Assembly (NCBI GenBank): GCA_029256105.1
Contig: JAQSYO010000018.1
Location: 23,123-87,122 of the forward strand
DNA from: Herbinix sp.
GTDB lineage: Bacteria; Bacillota; Clostridia; Lachnospirales; Lachnospiraceae
DNA length: 64,000 nucleotides
Direction: 5' to 3'
Part shown: piece by piece, positions 17,680 through 25,474 of the stretch
Layout: the number at the start of each line of letters is the position of its first letter
Position numbering within the stretch: position 1 is the stretch's first letter
Translations under genes and position numbers: made by a program
Notes under the pieces: generated by a model
Databases searched by the model: none
What the model saw: the letters and a program-made list of their open reading frames with translations, nothing else
What the model was told of the DNA's origin: nothing

Positions 17680-18548
17680 GACACATTCCTTACAATTAAT
17701 CATTATCTTTAAGAGTTTCATCTTATCTATTCATTGGACTCATTCCTTATAATTAATCATTATCTTTAAGAATTTCATCTTATCTATTCATTGGACTCAT
17801 TCCTTATAATTTTATTTTAACCATACTTTTTCTTCTTCTTTTCGATTGAACTTATTACTAATAATCATATTTTATCTTTATGAATTTCATCATGCTAAGT
17901 CATTGGACTCATTCCTTTAATCATTATTTTTTTAGGAAATTCATTTTATTAATTCATTGGACCCATTCCTTATATTAGCTTTATATCTCTAAGAAGCACT
18001 CTTTACAAAAATTATATATCTTTAAGAATTTCAGCTTACTAATTCATTGGACTCATTCCTTATAATTATTTTTCTTTAAGAAATTCATTTTACTATTTCA
18101 TTGGACTCATTCCTTCTAATTAACTTTCTTTAAGAAATTTATTTTACTAATTCATTGGACTCATTCCTTATAGTAGGATTAAATATCTACGAATTGCTTT
18201 TTTTATAAGTATTATTTTACTCTAAGAATTTCAGCTTACTATTTCATTGGAATCAATTTTTAATTATTTTATTCTTCAATAAATTCATCTACCTATTCAT
18301 TGGACTCATTCCTTATAATAATTTTAATTCACTAAGAATTGCTTTTTCTAAGTATTATTTACTTTATGAATTTTAGCTTACTATTTCATAATCTTTTTTT
18401 AAGTATTTCATTTTTATGAAATTCATTTTACCTATTCATTGGACTCATTCCTTTAAGTACTTTTCTTAAGAATTTTATATCATTTTTCTTTGGAATTTTT
18501 ACTTTTGAGTATTTCATTTTACCTTTTCATTGGACTCAATCCTTTCAG
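17680..18548 (-). repeat. Large ~56-bp repeat array (core AAGGAATGAGTCCAATGAA)
   Basis: The core AAGGAATGAGTCCAATGAA (minus strand) recurs near 17731, 17787, 17900, 17953, 18042, 18097, 18151, 18296, 18436 and 18527, with degenerate copies near 17680, 17843, 18243 and 18390. Spacing is about 53-57 bases, or roughly double where a copy has decayed. Between cores lies AT-rich sequence with a weaker shared AAGAATTTCA-type block. No protein-coding ORF covers it. It lies between a minus promoter (18598-18626) and a terminator (17244-17290), so it looks like one repeat-rich RNA of about 1.3 kb. Confidence 0.9.
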
Positions 18549-18597
18549 TAGATTAGCTATTCAGCTTGATTTGTTTTTTATTGTTTGTTATGAGTTA

Positions 18598-18626
18598 ATA
18601 TTACACCACAATATATATCTTGTCAA
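18598..18626 (-). promoter_or_regulatory. Promoter for the repeat-array RNA
   Basis: On the minus strand TTGACA (18621-18626), 17 bases, TAATAT (18598-18603), preceded by TGT at the -10. The predicted start is near 18590, pointing into the array. It is divergent from the pyrB promoter. Confidence 0.6.
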
Positions 18627-18774
18627 TACAATTATCTGTTAATTTTAAATTATTTTTATAATTGTTGTTATACGCTGTAATTATCTGTCATTTCGGTTAA
18701 CTATTAATTGAAATGTATTATATTGGAAGCCAAATCATCCAATTTCAAGTTATTTTCAAAAAGAAAATTACTAA

Positions 18775-18803
18775 TTGAAATTTGCAAAGATTTATATTAC
18801 AAT
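18775..18803 (+). promoter_or_regulatory. pyrBI promoter
   Basis: TTGAAA (18775-18780), 17 bases, TACAAT (18798-18803). The leader is only about 38 bases, so there is no room for a PyrR-type attenuator. Confidence 0.7.
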
Positions 18804-18847
18804 GTTTAGTTAGGAAATGAAAACAATAACAACATATGGAGGTGTCT

Positions 18848-19762
18848 ATGAAACATATTATCAGTCCAACTGACCTTTCTGTTTCTGAGCTAAGCGAGCT
18901 TCTTGATTTATCCGAAGAGATAATACTAAACCCAAAGAAATTCGCCGATGTGTGCCGGGGTAAGAAGCTGGCCACTCTATTCTATGAACCGAGTACACGA
19001 ACCCGACTAAGTTTTGAGGCTGCAATGCTTAATCTTGGTGGCAACATCTTAGGATTCTCATCTGCTGATTCTAGTTCAGCAGCCAAAGGTGAAAGCGTTG
19101 CCGATACAATTCGAGTTATTTCCTCTTATGCTGATATTTGTGCTATACGTCATCCCAAAGAAGGCGCCCCCTACGTTGCTTCTACCTATTCTACTATTCC
19201 AGTTATCAATGCCGGAGACGGCGGTCATAATCATCCCACACAAACCTTCACTGATTTATTAACAATTAAAAATCTCAAAGGACGATTAAATAATTTAACC
19301 GTTGGCTTTTGTGGTGACCTAAAATTCGGCCGTACGGTACACTCCTTAATTAATGCATTAGCAAGATATGAAAACATTAATCTAGTATTAATTTCACCGG
19401 AAGAGCTACGAGTACCTGCCTACATCCGTGAAGAAGTACTCAAGACAAACAATATTCCTTATACGGAAGTTCGAGATCTTGAGGCAGCAATGCCGAGTCT
19501 TGACATACTTTATATGACAAGAGTACAAAAGGAACGTTTCTTCAATGAAGAAGATTATATCCGTTTAAAAGACATATATATCCTTGATGATAAGAAAATG
19601 ACCTTTGCCAAGAAGGACATGCTAGTACTCCATCCCCTACCAAGAGTAAATGAAATTGCAACCGAGGTTGACGATGATCCACGTGCAGTATACTTTAAGC
19701 AGGCGGAGTTTGGCGTATACGTAAGAATGGCTCTGATTATGAAATTATTGGAGGTGCTATAA
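18848..19762 (+). CDS. pyrB: Aspartate carbamoyltransferase catalytic chain
   Basis: 304 aa. It joins carbamoyl phosphate and aspartate in pyrimidine synthesis. The STRTR carbamoyl-phosphate motif is in [15 protein letters not shown] near residue 50, HPTQ near 130, [10 protein letters not shown] near 160 and HPLPRVNEI near 265. The ATG at 18848 has GGAGGTG directly upstream; the track start at 18836 lies over that ribosome site. Coupled to pyrI by a TAATG overlap. This separate catalytic/regulatory pair is the E. coli-like dodecameric type. Confidence 0.98.
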   Translation: MKHIISPTDLSVSELSELLDLSEEIILNPKKFADVCRGKKLATLFYEPSTRTRLSFEAAMLNLGGNILGFSSADSSSAAKGESVADTIRVISSYADICAIRHPKEGAPYVASTYSTIPVINAGDGGHNHPTQTFTDLLTIKNLKGRLNNLTVGFCGDLKFGRTVHSLINALARYENINLVLISPEELRVPAYIREEVLKTNNIPYTEVRDLEAAMPSLDILYMTRVQKERFFNEEDYIRLKDIYILDDKKMTFAKKDMLVLHPLPRVNEIATEVDDDPRAVYFKQAEFGVYVRMALIMKLLEVL

Positions 19763-20190
19763 TGTTAAATATCGGTGTATTAAATCAAGGAATCGTAATT
19801 GATCATATTAAAGCTGGCGGTGCAATGAAGATTTACTCCTATCTTAACCTTGAAAACTTGGATTGTTCTGTCGCTATTATCAAAAATGCAAAAAGTAGTA
19901 AGATGGGTAAGAAGGATATTATTAAGATTGAGGGAACTCTTGAGAATCTGGATTTGGATATTCTAGGTGCATTGGATCACCAAATCACGATTGATGTTAT
20001 TGAAAATGGTATTATAATCGAAAAGAAAAATCCAAAGTTACCGGAACGCGTTAATAATGTATTAAAATGTAAAAACCCAAGGTGCATCACCTCAGTAGAA
20101 CCTGGTATAAATCATACCTTTAAGCTGACAGATCGTGCAAATGGAGTTTATCGCTGCTGTTATTGTGAGCAGGCGTTTGATAGGCGATAA
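19762..20190 (+). CDS. pyrI: Aspartate carbamoyltransferase regulatory chain
   Basis: 142 aa. The N-terminal nucleotide-binding half (allosteric CTP/ATP site) is followed by a zinc domain with CKNPRC and CCYCEQAF supplying the four cysteines. Its ATG overlaps the pyrB stop codon and uses the GGAGGTG inside pyrB. It contacts PyrB trimers and conveys feedback inhibition. Confidence 0.97.
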   Translation: MLNIGVLNQGIVIDHIKAGGAMKIYSYLNLENLDCSVAIIKNAKSSKMGKKDIIKIEGTLENLDLDILGALDHQITIDVIENGIIIEKKNPKLPERVNNVLKCKNPRCITSVEPGINHTFKLTDRANGVYRCCYCEQAFDRR

Positions 20191-20205
20191 TTCTTAGGCT
20201 GTGTA

Positions 20206-20380
20206 CAAAGGAAGAGACCAGGCTCGTTTGGATATGTTTTTCCGTACCAATACAGCCGGACGTAATCGTTCGTTTCAGGTTTGACATGTAAAGCGTATGT
20301 CAACTTGATTTGGACAATTGCGTCCGGCTGTAAAGGTAAAGGAAATACATTTATCCATATGAGCCCGGTCTCTTCCTTTG
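20206..20380. ncRNA. Long imperfect hairpin element A, relative of 58838-59031
   Basis: A 175-base element between the convergent 3' ends of pyrI and the sod gene folds end to end: CAAAGGAAGAGACC pairs with GGTCTCTTCCTTTG, ACAGCCGGACG with CGTCCGGCTGT, and TTTGACAT with ATGTCAA at the tip. Bases 20266-20319 closely match the tip of the element at 58838 read on the other strand (GTTCGTTTCAGG, TGACATG, TAAAGCG, GGACAATT), while the basal stems differ in sequence. It could be a structured RNA, a bidirectional terminator or a mobile hairpin. Confidence 0.6.
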
Positions 20381-20405
20381 TGATATAGATATAAGCGTTA
20401 GCTCA

Positions 20406-20987
20406 TTAATAGTTTACTCTACCGCCGATTACGGTCCAATTAATGTTTTTCATGAAATTGGTGATGTAGGCGGCTTTATTATCGGCGTATTGGAGGAAGT
20501 AAGCATGTTCATACATGTCTAGAACTAGGATAGGGGCAGAATAAGCGATATTACCTAAGTCGTGTGCATCAAGACTGATGTTACGTAATCTGTCGCTTCT
20601 TTGATCATAGCAAAGAACCGCCCAACCCCTGCTGGCTTTTGCTGTAGCAACAAAATCATCTTGCCACTTCTGGAAACTACCGAAGTCATCTGACAACATA
20701 TCGCTTGTTGTTTGGTCCGGCTCCATCGTATCGCCACCGATGTTTTCAAAATACAGTTCATGTAATATAACTCCGTCCAGTGCAAAGGTTTCTCCACGTT
20801 TTAATTCTCTGTAAAAGCTGAAAGTGGTATTGGATTGATCTCTTTGTGCATCGCCTTCTTCAAGAATTGCATCTATCTTGTTAATGTTAGTTACATAACC
20901 TTCGTATAATCTCATATGAGCATCAAATTGTGCCTGGTTTATTACGGTAATATCGTTAGTATAAGTAAATTGCACCTTTTCTATCAT
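20406..20987 (-). CDS. Fe/Mn-type superoxide dismutase, divergent
   Basis: 193 aa. Metal ligands fit the family: His in FDAHMRLYEGYV near residue 24, His in VILHELYFENIGG near 77, then Asp and His in LDMYEHAYFLQY near 157-161. It converts superoxide to peroxide and oxygen in the cytoplasm. The usual HHxxYV and DVWEHAYY motifs are altered, so it is a divergent clostridial branch and metal choice cannot be told. A GGAGG ribosome site precedes the ATG, with three tandem hairpins just upstream. Confidence 0.88.
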   Translation of the reverse strand: MIEKVQFTYTNDITVINQAQFDAHMRLYEGYVTNINKIDAILEEGDAQRDQSNTTFSFYRELKRGETFALDGVILHELYFENIGGDTMEPDQTTSDMLSDDFGSFQKWQDDFVATAKASRGWAVLCYDQRSDRLRNISLDAHDLGNIAYSAPILVLDMYEHAYFLQYADNKAAYITNFMKNINWTVIGGRVNY

Positions 20988-20993
20988 AATTAA

Positions 20994-21076
20994 CCTCCTT
21001 TTTTCTGGAGGCAGTGGCCTCCCTTTTTTAGAGACATTGACTCTCTTGTTTTTAGAGCCTTCGCCTCCCTATTATA
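20994..21076 (-). promoter_or_regulatory. sod leader: three tandem hairpins with 24-base period, and -10
   Basis: On the minus strand a TATAAT (21071-21076) is followed by GGGAGGC-GAA-GGCTC, AGAGA-GTCAATG-TCTCT and GGAGGC-CACT-GCCTCC, each separated by an A-rich linker, then the true ribosome site GGAGG. Two of the hairpins hide GGAGG copies. This looks like a stabilising or translation-controlling 5' leader. Confidence 0.6.
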
Positions 21077-21079
21077 ATT

Positions 21080-21464
21080 CAGTTTGATAAGTTATTAATT
21101 TGAACTACTTGTACTTTTCCTCTATATCATACGAAGGGTCATCTAATTTTATGCTGATTGAATTAAAATAAAATGCGTAAATAAAATGTTATCAATTGAT
21201 AATTTACATTGTCTTTTATTTTTTCTCGGAGTATTCCTGTCTATACATTTTAATATAAACTCTAGCTAATATTAAATCTATATGAATTTTAATATTGATC
21301 GTGTTATAATCATATATAAAAGCATATTATAGATTATTTTATATTTGAGGAATTAATAAAGGAATTCCAATAATCCTAAAGTCATACGAGCACTTGTGCC
21401 AGGTTCTTTTAGGGAAGTAGCTAATATAGTTTATTAAATCTGAATTATCTAGAGAAAGGTACAT
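21080..21464. other. AT-rich intergenic region between divergent sod and NTF2-like genes
   Basis: No gene, repeat or strong structure seen. A TATAAT near 21309 has no good -35 at the right distance. Confidence 0.5.
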
Positions 21465-21842
21465 ATGAAAAGTAGAGAGAAAAAAATACAGAATTATTTT
21501 AATATGTGGCTAACAAAAAGCACTACGGGAATTGATGCAATATTTGATGATAACATTATCTACAGCGAATGCTACGGTCCTGAATATAATGGAATCGAAC
21601 AAGTAAAGAGATGGTTTTCAGATTGGTGCAGCCATGGTACTGTATTAGAATGGCATATAAAACAATTTATTAATCAAGATAAAAAAACAGTTGTAGAATG
21701 GTATTTTAAATGTAATTATGATGGTGTGATTAATGGATTCGATGGCGTTTCGCTAATTGAATTTAATAATAACGAAAAAATTTATAGTATAAGAGAATTT
21801 CAATCAAAAGCAGAACACTATTTTCCTTATAGTACTATGTGA
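21465..21842 (+). CDS. SnoaL/NTF2-like small protein
   Basis: 125 aa with the NTF2-fold pattern: an N-terminal helix (KIQNYFNMWLTKSTTGIDAIF), a YSECYGPEYNGIEQVKRWF segment, and late beta strands (VVEWYFKCNYDGVINGFDGVSLIEF). SnoaL-like proteins include isomerases, hydrolases and binding proteins; the activity cannot be inferred here. The AGAAAGG ribosome site is good. Transcribed alone. Confidence 0.8.
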   Translation: MKSREKKIQNYFNMWLTKSTTGIDAIFDDNIIYSECYGPEYNGIEQVKRWFSDWCSHGTVLEWHIKQFINQDKKTVVEWYFKCNYDGVINGFDGVSLIEFNNNEKIYSIREFQSKAEHYFPYSTM

Positions 21843-21881
21843 ATATATTATTCCTTAGTTTTAGAGCATTTGGATTAAAGT

Positions 21882-21989
21882 GTTTGTATTAAGGTTTTGT
21901 ATTAAGGTTTTGTATTAAGGCTTTTGTATTAAGGCTTTTGTATTAAGGCTTTTGTATTAAGGCTTTTGTATTAAGGCTTTTGTATTAAA
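21882..21989 (+). repeat. 13-15 bp tandem repeat (TTTGTATTAAGGC)
   Basis: Eight consecutive copies follow the NTF2-like gene: the early ones are TTTGTATTAAGGT (13-14 bases), the later ones gain CT (15 bases). The last copy turns into a TTTGTAT-TAA-ATACAAA hairpin. Confidence 0.92.
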
Positions 21990-22011
21990 TACAAACTATC
22001 TGTAAAAAAAT

Positions 22012-22050
22012 AAGCAGAGCATATCACATTGATTGATATGTTCTGCTTAA
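22012..22050. terminator. Terminator between convergent NTF2-like and ABC genes
   Basis: AAGCAGAGCATATCA pairs with TGATATG-TTCTGCTT with one bulge. U-tracts are weak on both strands but placement is right for both genes. Confidence 0.7.
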
Positions 22051-22096
22051 AAAGTACCAAAATTTCATACATTTTTTTGATAGCGTTTAATTATAA

Positions 22097-23812
22097 TCAA
22101 GCCACACAGAAATTATAGAAACCACTTTTCGCCGAAAACAGCTCCTTATAATTACCCCGTTCTACGATACGTCCTTTTTCCATATAAATAATCTGATCAT
22201 AGGCTTCCAGTAATTCTTCATTCAACTTATGCGTAATTGTTATTAAGGTTAACTCTTCCTTATTCAGTAAATTCTGTTCAATATCATTCGAGGTCTGTAA
22301 ATCAATAGCCGATGTGCCTTCGTCTAGAATTAACAATGGGGTTCCTTTCACCAATGCTCTAGCGATAGCAATTCTTTGACGCTGACCTCCCGATAAATTT
22401 GATCCATTCTCTCCCACCATTGTTTCCATTTGTTCCTGCATAACCGAAAGAAATTTATCTACTCCGCTTGAGTTTACCGCATTCGATATAGCCTCTGATG
22501 AATAATCATGAAACAGACAGATATTTTCTCTTATCGTTCGATCAAACATATATACATTTTGATGAATTATTGAGGCTAGTTCACTTATTTTCGCTAATTC
22601 ACAATCCATCAAATTCGTTTGATCATAGGAAATCTTGCCAGTGTAATTGGAGTAATAGCCCATTAATAGCTTTGCCAAGGTTGACTTTCCACAACCGCTT
22701 TCTCCGATAATTGCATATTTTTTCCCTTTTTCAATTTCAAGTGTAATATTTTCTAATACGGATTGCTCCTCATGATACGAGAAGGAAAGATTCGATATTT
22801 TTATACTCACTTCAAATTTTGGTTCCTGTTTCCCTACAAAGGAAGCATCCTTATATTCGTCAAACTGCTCCATACGTTTTATGATTGGGGCAACGCTTTG
22901 TATCTTAGGCATATTATTCATAATGTACATCAGTGGTACGACAAAGTTGCCGGATAATTGAATAATGGCAATCAAGGTTCCCATCGTTATTTGCCCCTGA
23001 ATCACAAGATATGCAGCAGTAAACATAGTAAATACTTGTGAGAACAATGCCAGCATTTGCGAGGCGGTTTCATTTAATACAAAGAGTTTATCGGCTTTAT
23101 ATTTTTTAACTGCCATAACATCATTTTCATTATCAAAATGCTCTTTCATTCTTCCAAACAAATGAAAGGATTTTATTACTTCAAAACCAGAAAATAAATC
23201 TTTTATTTTTCCTGTAAAAATAGAATTCTGATTGGATACCTCCTCCTGTTTCCCTTGAAGCATTTTACCGATCGCACCCGGAATAAGTAGCATCAGGACC
23301 ATTCCAACAAATAAAATCAAAGTAATCATTGGGCTAATAATCAATAAGTAAACTAAGGTATAGATGAAGGACATCATATGCTGTATGATATCCAATAAAG
23401 GATGAAGATAATTATCCTCCACCATCTTAATATCATTCGTAAGTGCTGATATATAATCTGCTGTGTTTACCTCATAAAAATCTTGATAATTGCGCCGAAA
23501 TATTCCGGTAAAGACAGACTTACGCATGTTCCTTATCACATTCTTCAAAAGCTTTTTACTTAATAAAGAATAGGTATAATAAAACAATCCAAATATACTC
23601 ATAAATACTATGTTGTATATCAATGTAATTTTAAATTTATCAATATCCCCTTCCACGGTAACATCAATAATTTTCTTCAGTAAATATGCAATCGTAACTC
23701 CAGTACCTGATGCAATGATACTAAATAACATAGTAAAAAATAAAAGTAATTTATTCTTATGAAATATTCTTAAATAGTAACTTGCTTTTTTCTTTGAAGC
23801 ATTTTTTTCCAA
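22097..23812 (-). CDS. ABC exporter half-transporter (fused membrane and ATPase domains)
   Basis: About 571 aa. Six membrane helices occupy residues 15-300. The ATPase follows with GESGCGKST, signature LSGGQRQRIAIA, Walker B LLILDEGTSAID, and the H-loop ITITHKL. This is the MsbA/LmrA-like export class; the substrate (drug, lipid or peptide) cannot be told. I take the TTG at 23812, ten bases after AAAGGAGG; the track start at 23833 covers the ribosome site itself. It has its own promoter with a palindrome beside the -35. Confidence 0.92.
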   Translation of the reverse strand: MEKNASKKKASYYLRIFHKNKLLLFFTMLFSIIASGTGVTIAYLLKKIIDVTVEGDIDKFKITLIYNIVFMSIFGLFYYTYSLLSKKLLKNVIRNMRKSVFTGIFRRNYQDFYEVNTADYISALTNDIKMVEDNYLHPLLDIIQHMMSFIYTLVYLLIISPMITLILFVGMVLMLLIPGAIGKMLQGKQEEVSNQNSIFTGKIKDLFSGFEVIKSFHLFGRMKEHFDNENDVMAVKKYKADKLFVLNETASQMLALFSQVFTMFTAAYLVIQGQITMGTLIAIIQLSGNFVVPLMYIMNNMPKIQSVAPIIKRMEQFDEYKDASFVGKQEPKFEVSIKISNLSFSYHEEQSVLENITLEIEKGKKYAIIGESGCGKSTLAKLLMGYYSNYTGKISYDQTNLMDCELAKISELASIIHQNVYMFDRTIRENICLFHDYSSEAISNAVNSSGVDKFLSVMQEQMETMVGENGSNLSGGQRQRIAIARALVKGTPLLILDEGTSAIDLQTSNDIEQNLLNKEELTLITITHKLNEELLEAYDQIIYMEKGRIVERGNYKELFSAKSGFYNFCVA

Positions 23813-23877
23813 ATGAAGTTGACCTCCTTTCAACGAATAACTTAGTTAATTTTTACCTCTTATGAATTCATATTTAA

Positions 23878-23927
23878 TATATACCACATTATTAGATACG
23901 TGTCAACTGTTTTAGATGTTCATCTAA
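23878..23927 (-). promoter_or_regulatory. ABC exporter promoter with adjoining operator palindrome
   Basis: On the minus strand TTGACA (23901-23906), 17 bases, TATATA (23878-23883). Directly upstream of the -35 lies TTAGATG-TT-CATCTAA (23912-23927), a perfect 7+7 inverted repeat. A regulator bound here touches the -35. The ArsR-type regulator gene at 24324 is the nearest candidate. Confidence 0.6.
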
Positions 23928-24129
23928 TTTTATACAATACATAATATCTCGTCTTAAAAATATTCATAGTTCTTTATATCAACCCTCAGCAACATTAGAA
24001 TCTATGGAGGTTTTATGTAAATAGTAGAACTTTCAAATAGATTACTGTTCAAACAACAATCAAAATATTTTGTAATTTCCTATATTTTTCTTATAGAATA
24101 TACAGACAAATTATCACCCCAGGTTAGCG

Positions 24130-24205
24130 GTACCTAGGTACACAAATTAATAATAGCCAATCAACGGATTATATTAGATTGAATTCGTTGGTTGGCTATT
24201 ATTTT
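24130..24205. terminator. Terminator after the ArsR-type gene, plus a 12-bp palindrome
   Basis: AATAATAGCCAATCAACG (from 24149) pairs with CGTTGGTTGGCTATTATT (to 24202) with two mismatches and T-rich ends. GTACCTAGGTAC (24130-24141), a perfect palindrome, lies beside it and may be a regulatory site for the exporter downstream. Confidence 0.7.
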
Positions 24206-24323
24206 ATAACTGATTATTGTTTTAAAATCAAAAACTACTGTTTAAAAATTAATTGTTGCTTTTCTTAGGCAAGTGTTACTTTTTCCTATCAATTCGTTTA
24301 TTCCGATCACTTTATATCATATT

Positions 24324-25382
24324 CTACAGCAAAGTTTTTCGAAGTAACTGTATTACCTCCTTCAAGGTAGCTTCATCCACATGATAATAATACTTCCCAT
24401 TCTCTTTTTCAACATATACCAAGTGAGCTGCAAGTAAGGTGCTCATATGATGGGAAACTGTTGCTGGGGTTAAGTTTACTTGAGCTGCTAATTCCGTCGC
24501 ATACTTAGGGCTCTCTTTTAAGGAAGTTAAAATTTCAAATTTACTATGATCACTCAGAGCTTTCAAACAAGTCATAAGGAATTCTGTAGTTTTATTACTC
24601 TTTAAACCAAACACAGTCAATACTTTATCAAACAGCAATCCATAATAACAAGTTTGTAAAGTTAATACGACACCGGCTGCCGATGCCATAGTAGGTATAA
24701 TCTCATTGACATCGCAATTAATCATATTATTTTCATTCAGGAATTTAATTGTCTTTTCTTCATCAGAAAAAGCAGTAATATAATGCTCCATCTGCTTTTC
24801 CAAAGATGGTTTGATAGCCTCAATAGACTTCTCGAATACAGGAATGTTATCCTTAATCAATTGTGCAAAATAGCTATAGTAATCCAGTGGATTTTGCATA
24901 ATCATAAACATCTTCCACTTTTCCTTCTCATTCAAATCAAAGCGATTAACAAAGGCAATCATATTCTCTGCCTTCTTGAATTCTTCAAAGGCTTCGCTTG
25001 AATATTCGGGAAGTTCCTGATCAAACATCTCATTGCCATATTGGAAGATCAACTCCAAAACCTGATTATTATCCATCTGTTGGACGGAATATACTAAGGA
25101 TTTATCAATTAAGTATAAGGAAATAAAGTAATTGTAATAATCAACTGAGGTATAATTAAAATAAAATTCATCCCTATCGCTCGAAATCCTATTTTTATGA
25201 AACGTTCGTATATATTTATCAAAAACCTTTAGATGTTTTTGGTAAAGCTCTTCTCCATTGCCTCCCACTTCACTAAACTGGGAAACAACCATTACTTTGA
25301 ACTTTTCCACATCATATCCCTGATATAGGAGCATCATCGTTTCATATAAAGGATCAAAATCTTGTTTTATAACAAATGACAT
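24324..25382 (-). CDS. ArsR-type regulator with a long N-terminal domain
   Basis: 352 aa. The C-terminal ~85 residues form an ArsR winged helix (ALSDHSKFEILTSLKESPKYATELAAQVNLTPATVSHHMSTLL split over two helices). The first ~260 residues are helical, rich in aromatic and acidic residues, and resemble no domain I can name; similar two-part regulators are common in clostridia. It probably represses a nearby gene on ligand loss or gain; the exporter at 22097 is downstream on the same strand. AGGGAGGTG precedes the start. Confidence 0.85.
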   Translation of the reverse strand: MSFVIKQDFDPLYETMMLLYQGYDVEKFKVMVVSQFSEVGGNGEELYQKHLKVFDKYIRTFHKNRISSDRDEFYFNYTSVDYYNYFISLYLIDKSLVYSVQQMDNNQVLELIFQYGNEMFDQELPEYSSEAFEEFKKAENMIAFVNRFDLNEKEKWKMFMIMQNPLDYYSYFAQLIKDNIPVFEKSIEAIKPSLEKQMEHYITAFSDEEKTIKFLNENNMINCDVNEIIPTMASAAGVVLTLQTCYYGLLFDKVLTVFGLKSNKTTEFLMTCLKALSDHSKFEILTSLKESPKYATELAAQVNLTPATVSHHMSTLLAAHLVYVEKENGKYYYHVDEATLKEVIQLLRKTLL

Positions 25383-25474
25383 AATACACCTCCCTACAGT
25401 AAGGATTCATAGCAGCAACTACCATACACTTTAATTTGATTCTATTCTATATATCGACTCATTAAATCATCCGA

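Noticed and set aside
17680-18548. CRISPR-like look of the repeat array
   Set aside because: Repeats decay along the array, spacers are AT-rich and share sequence with each other, spacing doubles where copies are lost, and no cas genes are near.
20206-20380. Calling element A a miniature transposon
   Set aside because: Outer ends differ from element B and no flanking target duplication was seen; conservation is at the tip, not at the termini.
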